Assembly: GCA_032821775.1 (NCBI GenBank)
Contig: JAVLRN010000001.1
Coordinates: 2,604,001 to 2,668,000, forward strand
Direction of reading: 5' to 3'
Length of the DNA stretch: 64,000 nucleotides
From: Sanguinoderma infundibulare
Lineage: Eukaryota > Basidiomycota > Agaricomycetes > Polyporales > Polyporaceae
Shown: one piece after another, positions 45,013 through 55,422 of the stretch
How the letters are laid out: the number at the start of each line of letters is the position of its first letter
How positions within the stretch are numbered: the first letter of the stretch is position 1
The notes under the pieces: generated by a model
Seen by the model: only the letters and a program-made list of their open reading frames with translations
Told to the model about the DNA's origin: nothing
Database searches by the model: none
Position numbers and translations under genes: made by a program

Positions 45013-47680
45013 ATGCATCCATCCAAGCATTTCTTCCAGTCGACACTCGCGAGCAGCCGTAAAGGCTCGCTCCGTCGTCCCACCGAACCCTCCCCGCTCT
45101 CCGCTTCCTTCACCCGTGCTGACAGCCCGTCTTCGGAGCAGGCCTTCGCCCTCGTCCCGACAAAACCGCCCGGAGTTCCTTCCGACGAGCTCGTACTTGT
45201 TTCGGAGCAGGCAGACGACGAATTTGAGGAAATCACCTACGACGAGCTACGCCTATCTCTTTGTCCTGCTGATCCGGCCCACTTCGCGCCCGTCTTCGGT
45301 GAGCACCATCCATCGTGCACATTGAATTACAAAAGATAGTAAAACGACTCGTCTAGACTACCAGCGGGCATACCATCCATCGCTGCTCTCCCGCTCCCGC
45401 ACATCGCTTTCTCGGCTGAGGAAGCTCTCTCAAGCCTCGCTAAAGAAATCGCGCGAGGTAATTAGCCGTACGCGCCGTAGGGAGTCTACCGATTCCGACC
45501 GCTCGAACCCTCTTGCCGTTGCCATCCGCAGGCCCTCCATCGACTCCTCCCAATCAAGCGGGACATCTAGCTCTCCCAAGACACCGCCACCCTCGCACTC
45601 CACCCTTCTTTTCGACAACAACCCTTTCCGCAGGTCCGACTCCCCGTTCGAAGAAGAACACCCGCTCGTCCAAGTCGTTCAGCAAGTAGTCACCGAGCCA
45701 GACGACATCGTTCTAGCTGCGACACCCCGCACTCCGAAGGCCAGATCCATCACTTCGTCCATCAAACGCCTCCGCACCCTCAGCAAAACCTCTATATTTT
45801 CAGGCGCCCGCAGGCACGCGCCAGAAGTGTGCCAGATACTCCCCGCCGAAAGTTCTGGTGATTCCACACAAAGCTCCAGCCCCGTCTCGAGTCTCCAGAT
45901 CCCTGAGCTTGTTTTTGAACACATTGACCTATCTGTCGTCTTCGAAGAAGATCGGCCGTTCCCATCGTTCCCAGTCTCTCCCGTCGATTCGCTCCCTTCA
46001 TCCCTAGAGCCTGGACCCCCGCGAATCGAGGTCGTTCGCGCAAGCCCCCGCATCTCATCAGCATCAAGCCAGCTCCGACTGCCCCAGTTGCAGTTCGTCG
46101 ATCCACACTCTCTGACAGCTTCAGCCCCTGCATCTGCTATCGAGGGTATCTCCCTTTTCGGGAGCGCTGCACCTTCCCCCGCTTGGCTGTCTCGTAACGT
46201 TCAAAACTTTGAGGTTAACGTTCCCGTCGACGTGACTAGCAACAGCCCTGCACCACTATTCATTCCACCTCCGCCATCCCCACCGCTGTACATCGTCCCA
46301 CGTTCGCTCCGTCCGGACACATACTACCTCCGAGGACGCGAGGTGAGCTTCGCTTCTTTCCCGGCCGTACTGAGGAATCTGAATCTTCTCTGCAGATCGA
46401 ATTTGAGTTCACGACTGCGCCCCAAACCCCGCAATCGACCAGCTCTTCTCTCACCCTCTACAGCCCTTCTCAACGCGCTTCCTTTCTCGCGCCGACGAGC
46501 GTTGTAGGTTCGCGCCCCACTTCCTTCAATCACCTTTCAGTCCTCTATCGTCGTTCGATCGTCGACAACCGGCGCAGCATCCATTCCGTCGTCTCGTACA
46601 ACGAGGAACGTGACACACAGGACGTTATCAGAGTCTGTTTTCCGATATTGAATGGTCGTACCTGTTACTGATGGCGCCGACAGAATACCTCTCTGAACGT
46701 CTACGTCGTTTCTTCTGACGATACTGACCAATCTCTGACACCGCTCGCCCTCGGTACGTCATGTTTGCAGCATGCATTATATTTTTGCTAACATGACACA
46801 ATATTCGCCACAGAGAACCCACTTTCCAGCCTTCCCGACCCCGGAGAACCCGGCACCCCAACTCCAACACCGGCCTCCTCACCTTACGAGATCTTTGTTC
46901 CGCATCCAAAAGCGCACGAATACTCGGAAGCCGTCAACTTCCAGCCCCCGCCCTATCTCATCACCTTCGTCAAGCAAGTCCTCCGGAGTCCCACCATGAA
47001 CATGGACATCTACAACAAGCAGGCCGACACCGTCGACTGGGGAGGAGAGGTCGACTACTCCGGCTACGAGTGGTTCAAGGACCCTCCCGAACGCCCCGCA
47101 GTAAGGCGTCTGTGTACCTCCGCTTGCGCTCTGCACGCGACTCACCCGGCACGATAGCCGCCCCAGCCCCAGCCCAATAGCTCGACGGAAAATTACGTCC
47201 CGCAGCCGGGCGTCATCGAGCAGAACGAGGCGTTTGACTTTGCGCTCAAGAGCGCACCAAACGTCCTCTACGCACGCTTCAAGCAGTTCGGCCAAGTGCG
47301 TGTGCCCCATGACCTCTCCCCCATCCGTTTCATATCCTCATGTCCCCACCCCATCTGACCTTCATTTTCACCACGTCCCTCTCCCGCACCCCATACAGCT
47401 CGGCGTCCTCGCGTGGTGCTCCGAGTTCAGCGAGCTGATCGACGCCCTCAAGCAACTCGGCTTCGAGGGCAACATGTTCGTCTCCACGCGCACGCAGGCC
47501 CTCAAGACGTGCGAGGAGATCCTCCGGCTGAACCTCAACATCGAGATGCAGATCATCGTCATGTACCTCTCCTCGCAGATCGCGCGGCTGCGCCGCTTCC
47601 TCGACTCGGACAAGCAGTGGGACGACTACCCCAAGCCGCTCTTCCCGCTGGACTACACGGAATACCCGCGCGAAAGGTGA
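45013..47680 (+). CDS. Unknown protein: disordered N-terminus plus helical C-terminal domain
   Basis: Exons: 45013-45298, 45357-46342, 46396-46632, 46684-46753, 46814-47100, 47158-47295, 47399-47680; 761 aa, phases consistent throughout. Residues 1-330 are Ser/Arg/Pro-rich (SRSRTSLSRLRKLSQASLKKSR; NPFRRSDSPF). A beta-rich segment around residues 400-510 follows (LRPDTYYLRGREIEFEF...YRRSIVDNRRSIHSVVSYNEERD...LNVYVVSSDD). The last 150 residues form an alpha-helical domain that looks well conserved in character: NEAFDFALKSAPNVLYARFKQFGQLGVLAWCSEFSEL (in parts: FDFALKSAP, ARFKQFGQ, LAWCSEF), ALKTCEEILRLNLNIEMQII and MYLSSQIARLRRFL. I do not recognise the family. No signal peptide or membrane helix is seen. 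Confidence 0.7.
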
Positions 47681-48378
47681 CGCTCGCGCATGTGTGACTA
47701 TGGCCGCTCCGTTCCCGTGTTTGCGCTTTCATATTTTCCGTACATAGGCATGCGCAGGTATGCTGGCGCTGATGTTGACGTCGTACGTGCCTCGAAGACG
47801 AGGCGCGGCGTCCCCTTGATGGTCCGAGACGCACATATGTATTATATACCCACGCAATATGACTGTAATATTCCGTTTTCCTCTCTAGTTTCGCCCTCAT
47901 GCATGCCATGTACTCTAATGTAGTAGGAGCGCTTGAAGATGAAATCTCAAATGCATTGCGTATGTTGGGCGACACATCCAGAAGTATAACGTTGTCCAAG
48001 ATTAGTATGAATGTCAACATTCCGACTCGTCGTGATACAATGACAGCAATAGTCCGCATAAGATTAAAGTCGAGCTGAATGGGATGCGATGAGATGAGAT
48101 GCATGTGAGGCGAGACGAGGCGAGACAGGGTGATGAGGGCGAGCCTGAGCTTGAGCCCAGCCTGAACCAGACATGAGGGGGGATCCGCGCGTGCCCAAGA
48201 ACCAAACGAAAGGGGTCATCGAAAGGAAAGGAGAGCGAGCAATAGTAGCATGGGAATTGCGTTAAGGGTAACGGTATTCTAAGCATGTATGCAAGGTCAA
48301 TGTCTCCCAGATGGATAAATGTACGGCGTGCAAATGGCGTGGTATCGGGGGTGGAAATGGTGGTGGCGTTACGGTTCG
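47681..48378. other. Convergent intergenic region, about 700 bp
   Basis: This holds the 3' flanks of two converging genes. It contains a purine-rich tract of GAGAT/GAGGCGAGAC units at about 48086-48145 and AT-rich stretches likely used for 3'-end formation. No gene seen. Confidence 0.5.
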
Positions 48379-51300
48379 TTAATGCGTGTTCAAGTTCGGG
48401 TGCTGACCCCAGCCGGCAGGGGAAACGTCTCCGCTGGCCAGTGATGCAGGGAGAGGCGCGGGCTGGTACGTTGACAGACGCGGAGGGTCCGGCAGGGGGT
48501 TGGACAGGGACATCGGCAACGGGGATGACTGGTATGCCGACAGGCGCGGGGGGCTCGGAAGGGGGTTGTACGACAAAGCGTCAGGCGAGGCGTAAGTCGG
48601 GTGCCTGTAGAACTGCTGCGCAGGGGCCATCATGTGGTTCTGTTGAGGAGGTAATGTGTACGGGGGGTGTCCTTGGGCCTGATACGGCGCCTGCACGACC
48701 ACATATGTGTGGCTAGACCCGTAGGATTGGCTCGCAGAAGGCATGCTAGACGCTTTCTGCATCTCTGCGACAGCGGTAACGCTCGGAATGGAGCTGACGC
48801 GTTGCAGCTCGGTGCTGATGAACGTGGATGGGCGCGACTCACTCCCAATCGTTGCGGGCGCCGAGACGACAGGGATGCCGTCGGGTCCATACGCCATGCT
48901 GCGGGCCTTCCACAACCGCTCCATTTCCCAAGCGTCCTTGGCCCTCACGGACGAGAGATCCGCAGCCGAGTGCAGCTCCGACGTGGGCCTGGTTGCAGAC
49001 ATCGTGGAAAGGTGACGTTCCCGGTGATGCTGCTCCTGGAACGAAGCTGCAGTGCTGGCGGAGATGCTGGCGCTGACCGCCTTCGCCGCTCTGCTCTCCT
49101 CCGGTTCATTCGACTTCCTAACGCTGCGACGTGGGCCAACGGGCGTTTGGGTAGACCGAACAGAGTTGATCGAAGGTGCCTTTTCCCGACCGCTTGTCGA
49201 TGGATGTCTTTTGTGCCGAGGGTCGCCGTCCTCCGCGCTGCTACTGTGATCCCGGTGGCGCCTGCTCTCCTCGCGGTGAACTGCGTGTTCACGATCAGAA
49301 GACTTCCTCTTCTCCCTCGCCTTCTCCTTCTCCTTTTCCTTCTCCTTGTCTTTCGACTTGGGAGTCTTTTTGGAAGACTCAGAAGGCGTGCCCACAACTT
49401 CCCACTGTGAACCCATACCCACGATGACCTCCGCCTGCTGCATGCTGCCAGAGGGGCTTCGGACCAGCTTGAAAGTCTCGGTCTGCCTGATAGACTTTGA
49501 GCGCGAAGCATCTTTCTTAGTAGGTGACCGATCGACGCGCTTGCTGCTTGAACGCTGAGGCTCTTGTACCTCAGCCACAGTGGAAGGAATGACCAGCAAA
49601 GCTGGCGGGGCATAAGGCGTGGGAGGGTTAACGTACATGGACGCACGCGCCAAGGCTATCTCCTCTGGAGATGATGGTGGCAGGGGCGCAACCGTGGAAG
49701 CAGGGGATGTCGCAGCGTACGAAAGCCTCCCACGAGCGTGCGCAGGGGGCGACATGGGTGGTACGACAGTAGATAGTGCTGGTGAGCCGAGTTCGGTGGG
49801 TTCGGTGACCTCAGTGACAGCTTGTAGTGCTTGCGTAGGAGTGGGCGGGGGTAGATCGGGTAATGGGGGTGAGGAGGATGGATGTGGCGCTTCCATTGGA
49901 GGGTCGGCGTAGTGTGAATCTTCGGGACTCATGGGTACTGGGGACTCTGTCCTAGGGATGTCTGGCAAGGGCGGGTCTTCCTTCAACGCAGGAGGGGGAG
50001 GGAATGCAGTTGGTGAATCCGGCGTTGGGAGAGGTGTTGCTGCCTCCACGGGGGTGTTATCTCCAGAACTAGATGGGTCGTCAGGGTTGGCCACCATTAA
50101 TCTACCGGACCTCGGCATCTCCAACACAGAGAACGACTCAGAAGAACGTCGTCCTTCGAATTCCGGAGCGGTCGCACTGCCCTGGACCACCTCTATGGAG
50201 GGCGGTGGGATACGCTTGACCGGGCCCGGGGGACCCGACAAGGGAGACGAAGCAAACTCTGGAGGACCAGAGGTCTGAGGGCTGATGGGCGATTGCGTCC
50301 TACTTGCGTCATGCTGCCAGTCGTTCCCGTAGCCGTTATGCGAAACGCGTTTGTCTGTCTTTCGCAGAACGCTGAACCTCTTGACGAGACGCCCTAGAAC
50401 ACTTCCTCGCTTCGTCTTCTGCATGGAGGGTTGTAGAGAAGGGAGTGATGCCATGGAAGGCCCCATAACCGACTGACGGCGTAAATCCTTTGCCTGGACG
50501 CTCTCGTCTGTGCTGACCAGTGAGGCGGGGCTATATGCGCTCAAAGGAGGATACCCACCGTCTGCGTCTGGTTCTCCGAACAAACCATGGAACGGTTTGC
50601 GCCGTTTACTCAATTTGCGAGATAAATGGATCGGTGCGGTGTCTAATACATGCAGGTGGACGGCGGAAGTCGATTGCGACAAGGGGGAAGGGGCCGTCGT
50701 CCTGTGACGAGCACCGTAAGTCATGCTCGTGCGGCGAGCACGGTCACCTAAATGATTTGGACCTGTCGGGCTCGGGCCTGGGGAGATGGCACCCTGTAAA
50801 AGGTCATGACTGTATGATAATTTGGCAGACTGAGGATTACATACTTCTGGCTGCTCATACGGCTGTTGATGATTCCCATCCGGACCCCACGTATCTGCGT
50901 CATCTGGCGGCTCCGGTGCATGATGGGTACCTTGGGAAACCTTCCTTGGACGAGGGTTGAGGGGCTCCTGTATGCGGATCTGGGAAGAGGTGGGTGTAGG
51001 CAGAGGGGAACCTGACGGTGTCCTACTCGGGCCCGCCATACCGGATGGATCTTGACCGCGCTCTGGGGCGGAGGCCATGGGAGGAAAGGAAGGAGAGAAG
51101 ACAGATGGAGGCCTGCCATCAACAACTGGGGGACGTAGATGGTGATTACGGTACCAGCGGGGACCAACTGGGTTGTGGAGGGGGTATGTGACGCGAAATT
51201 GAGCAGCGGAGGCGGTCGCGGCCTCGACCTCGCGGTGGTACCAAGTTGGGAGCTCGTTCAATGGGTCTGGAATGATTGAAATCGCGAATGGATTGAAGAG

Positions 51301-51456
51301 AGGGCGCGCTACTTCAGGATCCTTCTCGTGCATATCCATGCTAGCGCTGCGGTGGATGAGGCCGTTTTGAATTGGATGCGAGTCTTGCTGCTTCTTGCTC
51401 GTCTTGCGGGAGAGGAAGCTCTTGCTCCGGGCCTGTTTTCGACCCGCGACTTCCAT
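48379..51456 (-). CDS. Large disordered Ser/Pro-rich protein, unknown function
   Basis: Exons (coding order): 50845-51456, 48379-50793, separated by a 51-nt intron that is itself stop-free; 1008 aa if spliced, 1025 if not. The most conserved-looking part is residues 45-110 (RPLFNPFAISIIPDPLNELPTWYHREVEAATASAAQFRVTYP, in parts: NPFAISIIPDPLNELP, TWYHREVE, YPLHNPVGPRWYRN). The rest is low complexity: SP-rich stretches, a short basic patch (LSRKLSKRRKPFHGLFGEP), KRGSVLGRLVKRFSVLR, a charged helix of KEKEKEKEKAREKRK type, and a Pro/Tyr/Gln-rich tail. No catalytic domain, signal peptide or membrane helix is visible. The start is the ATG before EVAGRKQARSKS. It is divergent from ADE5,7. Confidence 0.7.
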   Translation of the reverse strand: MEVAGRKQARSKSFLSRKTSKKQQDSHPIQNGLIHRSASMDMHEKDPEVARPLFNPFAISIIPDPLNELPTWYHREVEAATASAAQFRVTYPLHNPVGPRWYRNHHLRPPVVDGRPPSVFSPSFPPMASAPERGQDPSGMAGPSRTPSGSPLPTPTSSQIRIQEPLNPRPRKVSQGTHHAPEPPDDADTWGPDGNHQQPYEQPEVCNPQSAKLSYSHDLLQGAISPGPSPTGPNHLGDRARRTSMTYGARHRTTAPSPLSQSTSAVHLHVLDTAPIHLSRKLSKRRKPFHGLFGEPDADGGYPPLSAYSPASLVSTDESVQAKDLRRQSVMGPSMASLPSLQPSMQKTKRGSVLGRLVKRFSVLRKTDKRVSHNGYGNDWQHDASRTQSPISPQTSGPPEFASSPLSGPPGPVKRIPPPSIEVVQGSATAPEFEGRRSSESFSVLEMPRSGRLMVANPDDPSSSGDNTPVEAATPLPTPDSPTAFPPPPALKEDPPLPDIPRTESPVPMSPEDSHYADPPMEAPHPSSSPPLPDLPPPTPTQALQAVTEVTEPTELGSPALSTVVPPMSPPAHARGRLSYAATSPASTVAPLPPSSPEEIALARASMYVNPPTPYAPPALLVIPSTVAEVQEPQRSSSKRVDRSPTKKDASRSKSIRQTETFKLVRSPSGSMQQAEVIVGMGSQWEVVGTPSESSKKTPKSKDKEKEKEKEKAREKRKSSDREHAVHREESRRHRDHSSSAEDGDPRHKRHPSTSGREKAPSINSVRSTQTPVGPRRSVRKSNEPEESRAAKAVSASISASTAASFQEQHHRERHLSTMSATRPTSELHSAADLSSVRAKDAWEMERLWKARSMAYGPDGIPVVSAPATIGSESRPSTFISTELQRVSSIPSVTAVAEMQKASSMPSASQSYGSSHTYVVVQAPYQAQGHPPYTLPPQQNHMMAPAQQFYRHPTYASPDALSYNPLPSPPRLSAYQSSPLPMSLSNPLPDPPRLSTYQPAPLPASLASGDVSPAGWGQHPNLNTH

Positions 51457-51878
51457 CGCGAACGAGGAGACTGAGGTATAGGGGGTAAGGAAGCGGTATA
51501 TATGTGTTCCAGGATGGAGAATGGGACAGCCTTCGGGAGCGGCTCGACCTGGCCCGGACAGCAAGAGTCGCGGTCTCGAGAGTTGGATGGCAAGCCGGTC
51601 GTAGTCGCAGGACGCAGGCGGGAGAGGGGAGCTGAGGTCGCTATTGGAGGAGTTGCATGGAAGAAGGAGAGTGTCGAGGAAAGAGCGTCGAGGGATTCGG
51701 ACGAGGAACGAGACTCCCGCTGTGAGACCAGCGCTGCCAACCGTCATGCGACCCAGCGCCTCCATCATCTCGCCGTCTCCGGGGTCCGCAGCCCCCTCCT
51801 TGGCGCTCACTGCTTTTGGCAAGTACGCTCTCGTCTTTTTCCTTCTTGCTGCGCCCGCTCTCCTCTTCCTCGCGACCC
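51457..51878. promoter_or_regulatory. Divergent promoter between the disordered protein gene and ADE5,7
   Basis: This 422-bp region lies between two opposite start codons. CT-rich DNA precedes the ADE5,7 ATG. I see no specific motif. Confidence 0.45.
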
Positions 51879-54830
51879 ATGGCTGCGCTGACCGTTCTCA
51901 TCATCGGCAGCGGTGGACGAGAACATGCCCTCGTGTGGAAGCTCTCCCAGTCCTCTTTGGTCCACAAAATCTACGTCTGCCCTGGGAACGGAGGCACCGC
52001 GCTCGAGTCGAAAGCCGTTAATGTCGATCTCTCTCCTTCCGACTTCCCTGCCCTTGTAGATTTCGCGGTTAAAAACGAGGTATGCCGTCATAACGTCCTC
52101 TCAACGCGCGCACTCTGACGTCCTCCAGGTAAACCTTGTCGTCCCCGGCCCCGAACAACCTCTCGTGGATGGCGTCGAGACATACTTCCGCAAAGGTAGG
52201 CTTTCATGGCCTGGCCTCACGGGCGACATCACTAATACTTCACCAAGTTGGCATTCCTGTCTTTGGTCCCTCCGCCCTGGCCGCGCGCATGGAGGGGTCC
52301 AAAGCGTTCTCCAAGGAGTTCATGGATCGCCACAATATCCCCACCGCAAAGTTCAAGACCTTCCAGGCGTCCGAGGTCGATCAGGCGATCGACTACGTCC
52401 GTACGTGCGGCTTCAAGGTCGTCCTCAAGGCCAGCGGCCTCGCTGCCGGCAAGGGTGTTCTTTTGCCTGACACGGTCGACGAGGCCGTCGCTGGCCTCAA
52501 GCACATCATGGTGGACAACGTCTTCGGGGCGGCAGGTCGGCGACCCAGCAGTCCATGTAAAATCCATTTTCTTGTCTCAGGCAGCGAGGTCGTGGTGGAG
52601 GAACTCTTGACTGGCCCTGAGATCTCCGTGCTCGCGTTCTCAGATGGTTACACGATCACTCCCTTGCCTGCGGCGCAGGACCACAAGCGCATAGGCGAAG
52701 GTGATACCGGCCCAAACACCGGTGGCATGGGAGCATACGCACCTGCGCCTGTCGCAACTCCTGTTATCATGGATCGCGTCTTCAAGGACGTTTTGCAGCC
52801 CACGATCAGTGGCATGAGGAAGGAGGGTACGTAAGCTTGTCAAGCTAACTACCGCCCCACCGTCACGCCATGGTTCTTGACAGGATACCCATTTGTCGGC
52901 ATGCTATTCACCGGCCTTATGATTACCGAGGACGGTCCGAAGGTGCTCGAGTACAATGTCAGATTTGGTGATCCAGAGACGGAAGCCCTCCTCTTGTTGC
53001 TGGACCCACAAACCGACCTAGCTGCCGTTCTTCTCGTACGAGCCTCACTTCAAATTCTCCGCCCAAATTTAACGTTCAATTGTCAATAGGCATGTGCGGA
53101 ACGTCGTTTAGACTCGGTTGATGTCAAGACAAGACCAGGCTATGGTGTCTCGGTCGTTCTGGCATCGCAAGGCTACCCAGGTAGTTATGCTAAGGGCAAG
53201 GAAATAACATTTGGGCAGATGCCCAGTGGTGAGTTGCGTTCGTTCTTGTGACCAGCTAACTATTTCATTGAAAATCATCAATTTTTTTCAGACGTCGTCG
53301 CATTCCATGCAGGAACAGCAGCATCGAAGGACAAAATAACCACGTCCGGCGGCAGGGTGCTGTGCATTTCGGCCTACGCACCCACATTACGAGGCGCTCT
53401 GGATGCCGCGTATGCAGGCGTCTCCAACATCTCTTTCGAGGGCAAGGTGTTCCGGCGAGACATCGCACACAGGTACTTTCATACACCATTTCATTTCTGG
53501 AAGTTCCCGCTAACCACCTCTCCCGACGTCAAGAGCACTGTCCGCCGTCCAAAACGAAGAGCCCAAGGGCTTGACTTACGCCCAAGCGGGAGTCTCCGTA
53601 GATGCCGGAAACGCGCTCGTCGAGGCCATCAAGCCCTTCGTCCGCGCGACCCGCCGGTCGGGCGCGGACGCGGAGATCGGAGGTTTTGGCGGCGTCTTCG
53701 ACCTCAAGGCGACGGGCTACAAGGACCCCGTGCTCGTCAGCGGCACAGATGGCGTCGGCACGAAGCTCCGCATCGCGATGGACGCAGGCATCCACGACTT
53801 TGTCGGTGCGTCTCCGTCTCCATCGGCGGTCCGAACGTGAGCGTGAAGCGTTTGATTGAACGAGTTCCGTCAGGCGTCGATCTCGTCGCGATGTCGGTCA
53901 ACGACCTGCTCGTGCAGGGCGCCGAGCCGCTGTACTTCCTCGACTACTTCGCCTGCAGCACGCTCGACGTGCAGACCGCCGCGCGCGTCGTCAAGGGCAT
54001 CGCGGACGGCTGCCTCCAAGCCGGCTGTGCCCTCATCGGGGGAGAGACCGCGGAGATGCCTGGCATGTACCACGGCGGTGCGTGTTGCCACTCTCCGCCT
54101 CTTTGCTCGCATGCCGGACCCTGACGGGTGATGCGCCGCAACGGACGCAAATCCTATCGTGGCGCGGCGTGTTGGTGGCGTCGAGGCAATGTACGATGTG
54201 GCTGACGTACCATGTCGAACAGACGACTACGATCTCGCAGGCTTCGCCGTCGGCGCCGTCGAGCGCGCCCTCATCCTCCCCCAGCCGACCATCGCGCCGG
54301 GTGACGTCCTCCTCGGCCTCCCCTCCTCGGGCCTGCACTCGAACGGGTTCTCTCTCGTCCGCAAGGTCGTCGCCCTCGCCGGGCTCTCCTACGCCAACCC
54401 GTGCCCCTGGGACGCGTCCCTGACGCTGGGCCGCGCCCTCCTCGAGCCGACGCGCATCTACGTCCGCACCGTCCTCCCCGCGGCGCACGCCGGGCTCCTC
54501 AAGGGCATGTCGCACATCACCGGCGGCGGCTTCGTCGAGAACATTCCCCGCGTCCTCCCCCCTGGCACGGGCTGCTTTATCGATGCATCAACGTGGGAGC
54601 TGCCACCCGTCTTCCGCTTCCTGATGCAGCGCGGGCGCGTCGAGCCGCGCGAGATGGCGCGGACGTTCAACAACGGCATCGGCCTCGTCCTCGTGGTCGC
54701 CCCGGACGCCGTGCCCCGCGCGATCGAGGCGCTTCAGAATGCGGGGGAGAAGAGCGTGTTCCGGATCGGAGAAGTCACTGCTCAGAGTGGCGTCGAGATG
54801 AGGAATCTTGGCGCGTGGGCGGCGAGCTGA
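51879..54830 (+). CDS. ADE5,7: Bifunctional GAR synthetase / AIR synthetase (Ade5,7)
   Basis: Catalyses two steps of de novo purine synthesis: phosphoribosylamine plus glycine to GAR (EC 6.3.4.13), and FGAM to AIR (EC 6.3.3.1). Exons: 51879-52079, 52129-52195, 52248-52535, 52581-52826, 52884-53035, 53090-53228, 53292-53472, 53534-53805, 53874-54077, 54223-54830; 785 aa against about 800 in yeast. The GARS half (1 to about 430) shows [53 protein letters not shown] and YNVRFGDPE. The AIRS half shows [78 protein letters not shown] and [13 protein letters not shown]. Both active sites look complete. The order GARS-AIRS without a GART domain is the fungal form. Confidence 0.97.
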
Positions 54831-55422
54831 AGATTCGATTTAAAAGAGCATCGGGCAAGATCGCAGAGGTTCCAAAACCGCGGGTCAGATGAGACGGGGG
54901 ATTGCGGCGGAACGTCACCGCAGACGTGAAAATTGAAATAGAGTGTATCGATAGTAAGATAGCAGCAGCAGAGTCGGGGGGTACGTCAACACATTAGTGC
55001 GTATGGTACTTGTCGATATTTGTATAGGTGTGACATATAGTGATGCTACGATAGGCAGGTCGGTGTCAGGATACGTGCTTTTATGCGTGGGACAACATGA
55101 AGAACGAAGCGATAAACAAGACGATGTGTGGCATCTAAATATGGGCGAGAGAAAACACTGCAGAATGGACGGACTGGGATATGATCATAGATAGTAGATA
55201 GTGTGTACGTGGATGGAGGCGGAGTGGTGGGTCCGAATGTATGAGACCATCGTTTCAGCTGTAGGATCGAGTCCCGACGATATGTGCGTATGTGCAAGCA
55301 GGATAGCCAGAGAGTACAAAATACACTAGAGCCCGAGAAGAGACGGAAAGACAATGAATAGATAAACAGGCGAAACCATAGCATAGAGCACGAACTCGAA
55401 GCCGAGGACCAAATGGTCCATT
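54831..55422. other. Convergent intergenic region, about 590 bp
   Basis: This holds the 3' flanks of ADE5,7 and the ankyrin/CCCH gene. It is more AT-rich than its neighbours. No gene seen. Confidence 0.55.

Noticed and set aside
48667..49410. 247-codon plus-strand open frame
   Set aside because: It is antisense to the large disordered protein gene and shows no domain or ATG context.
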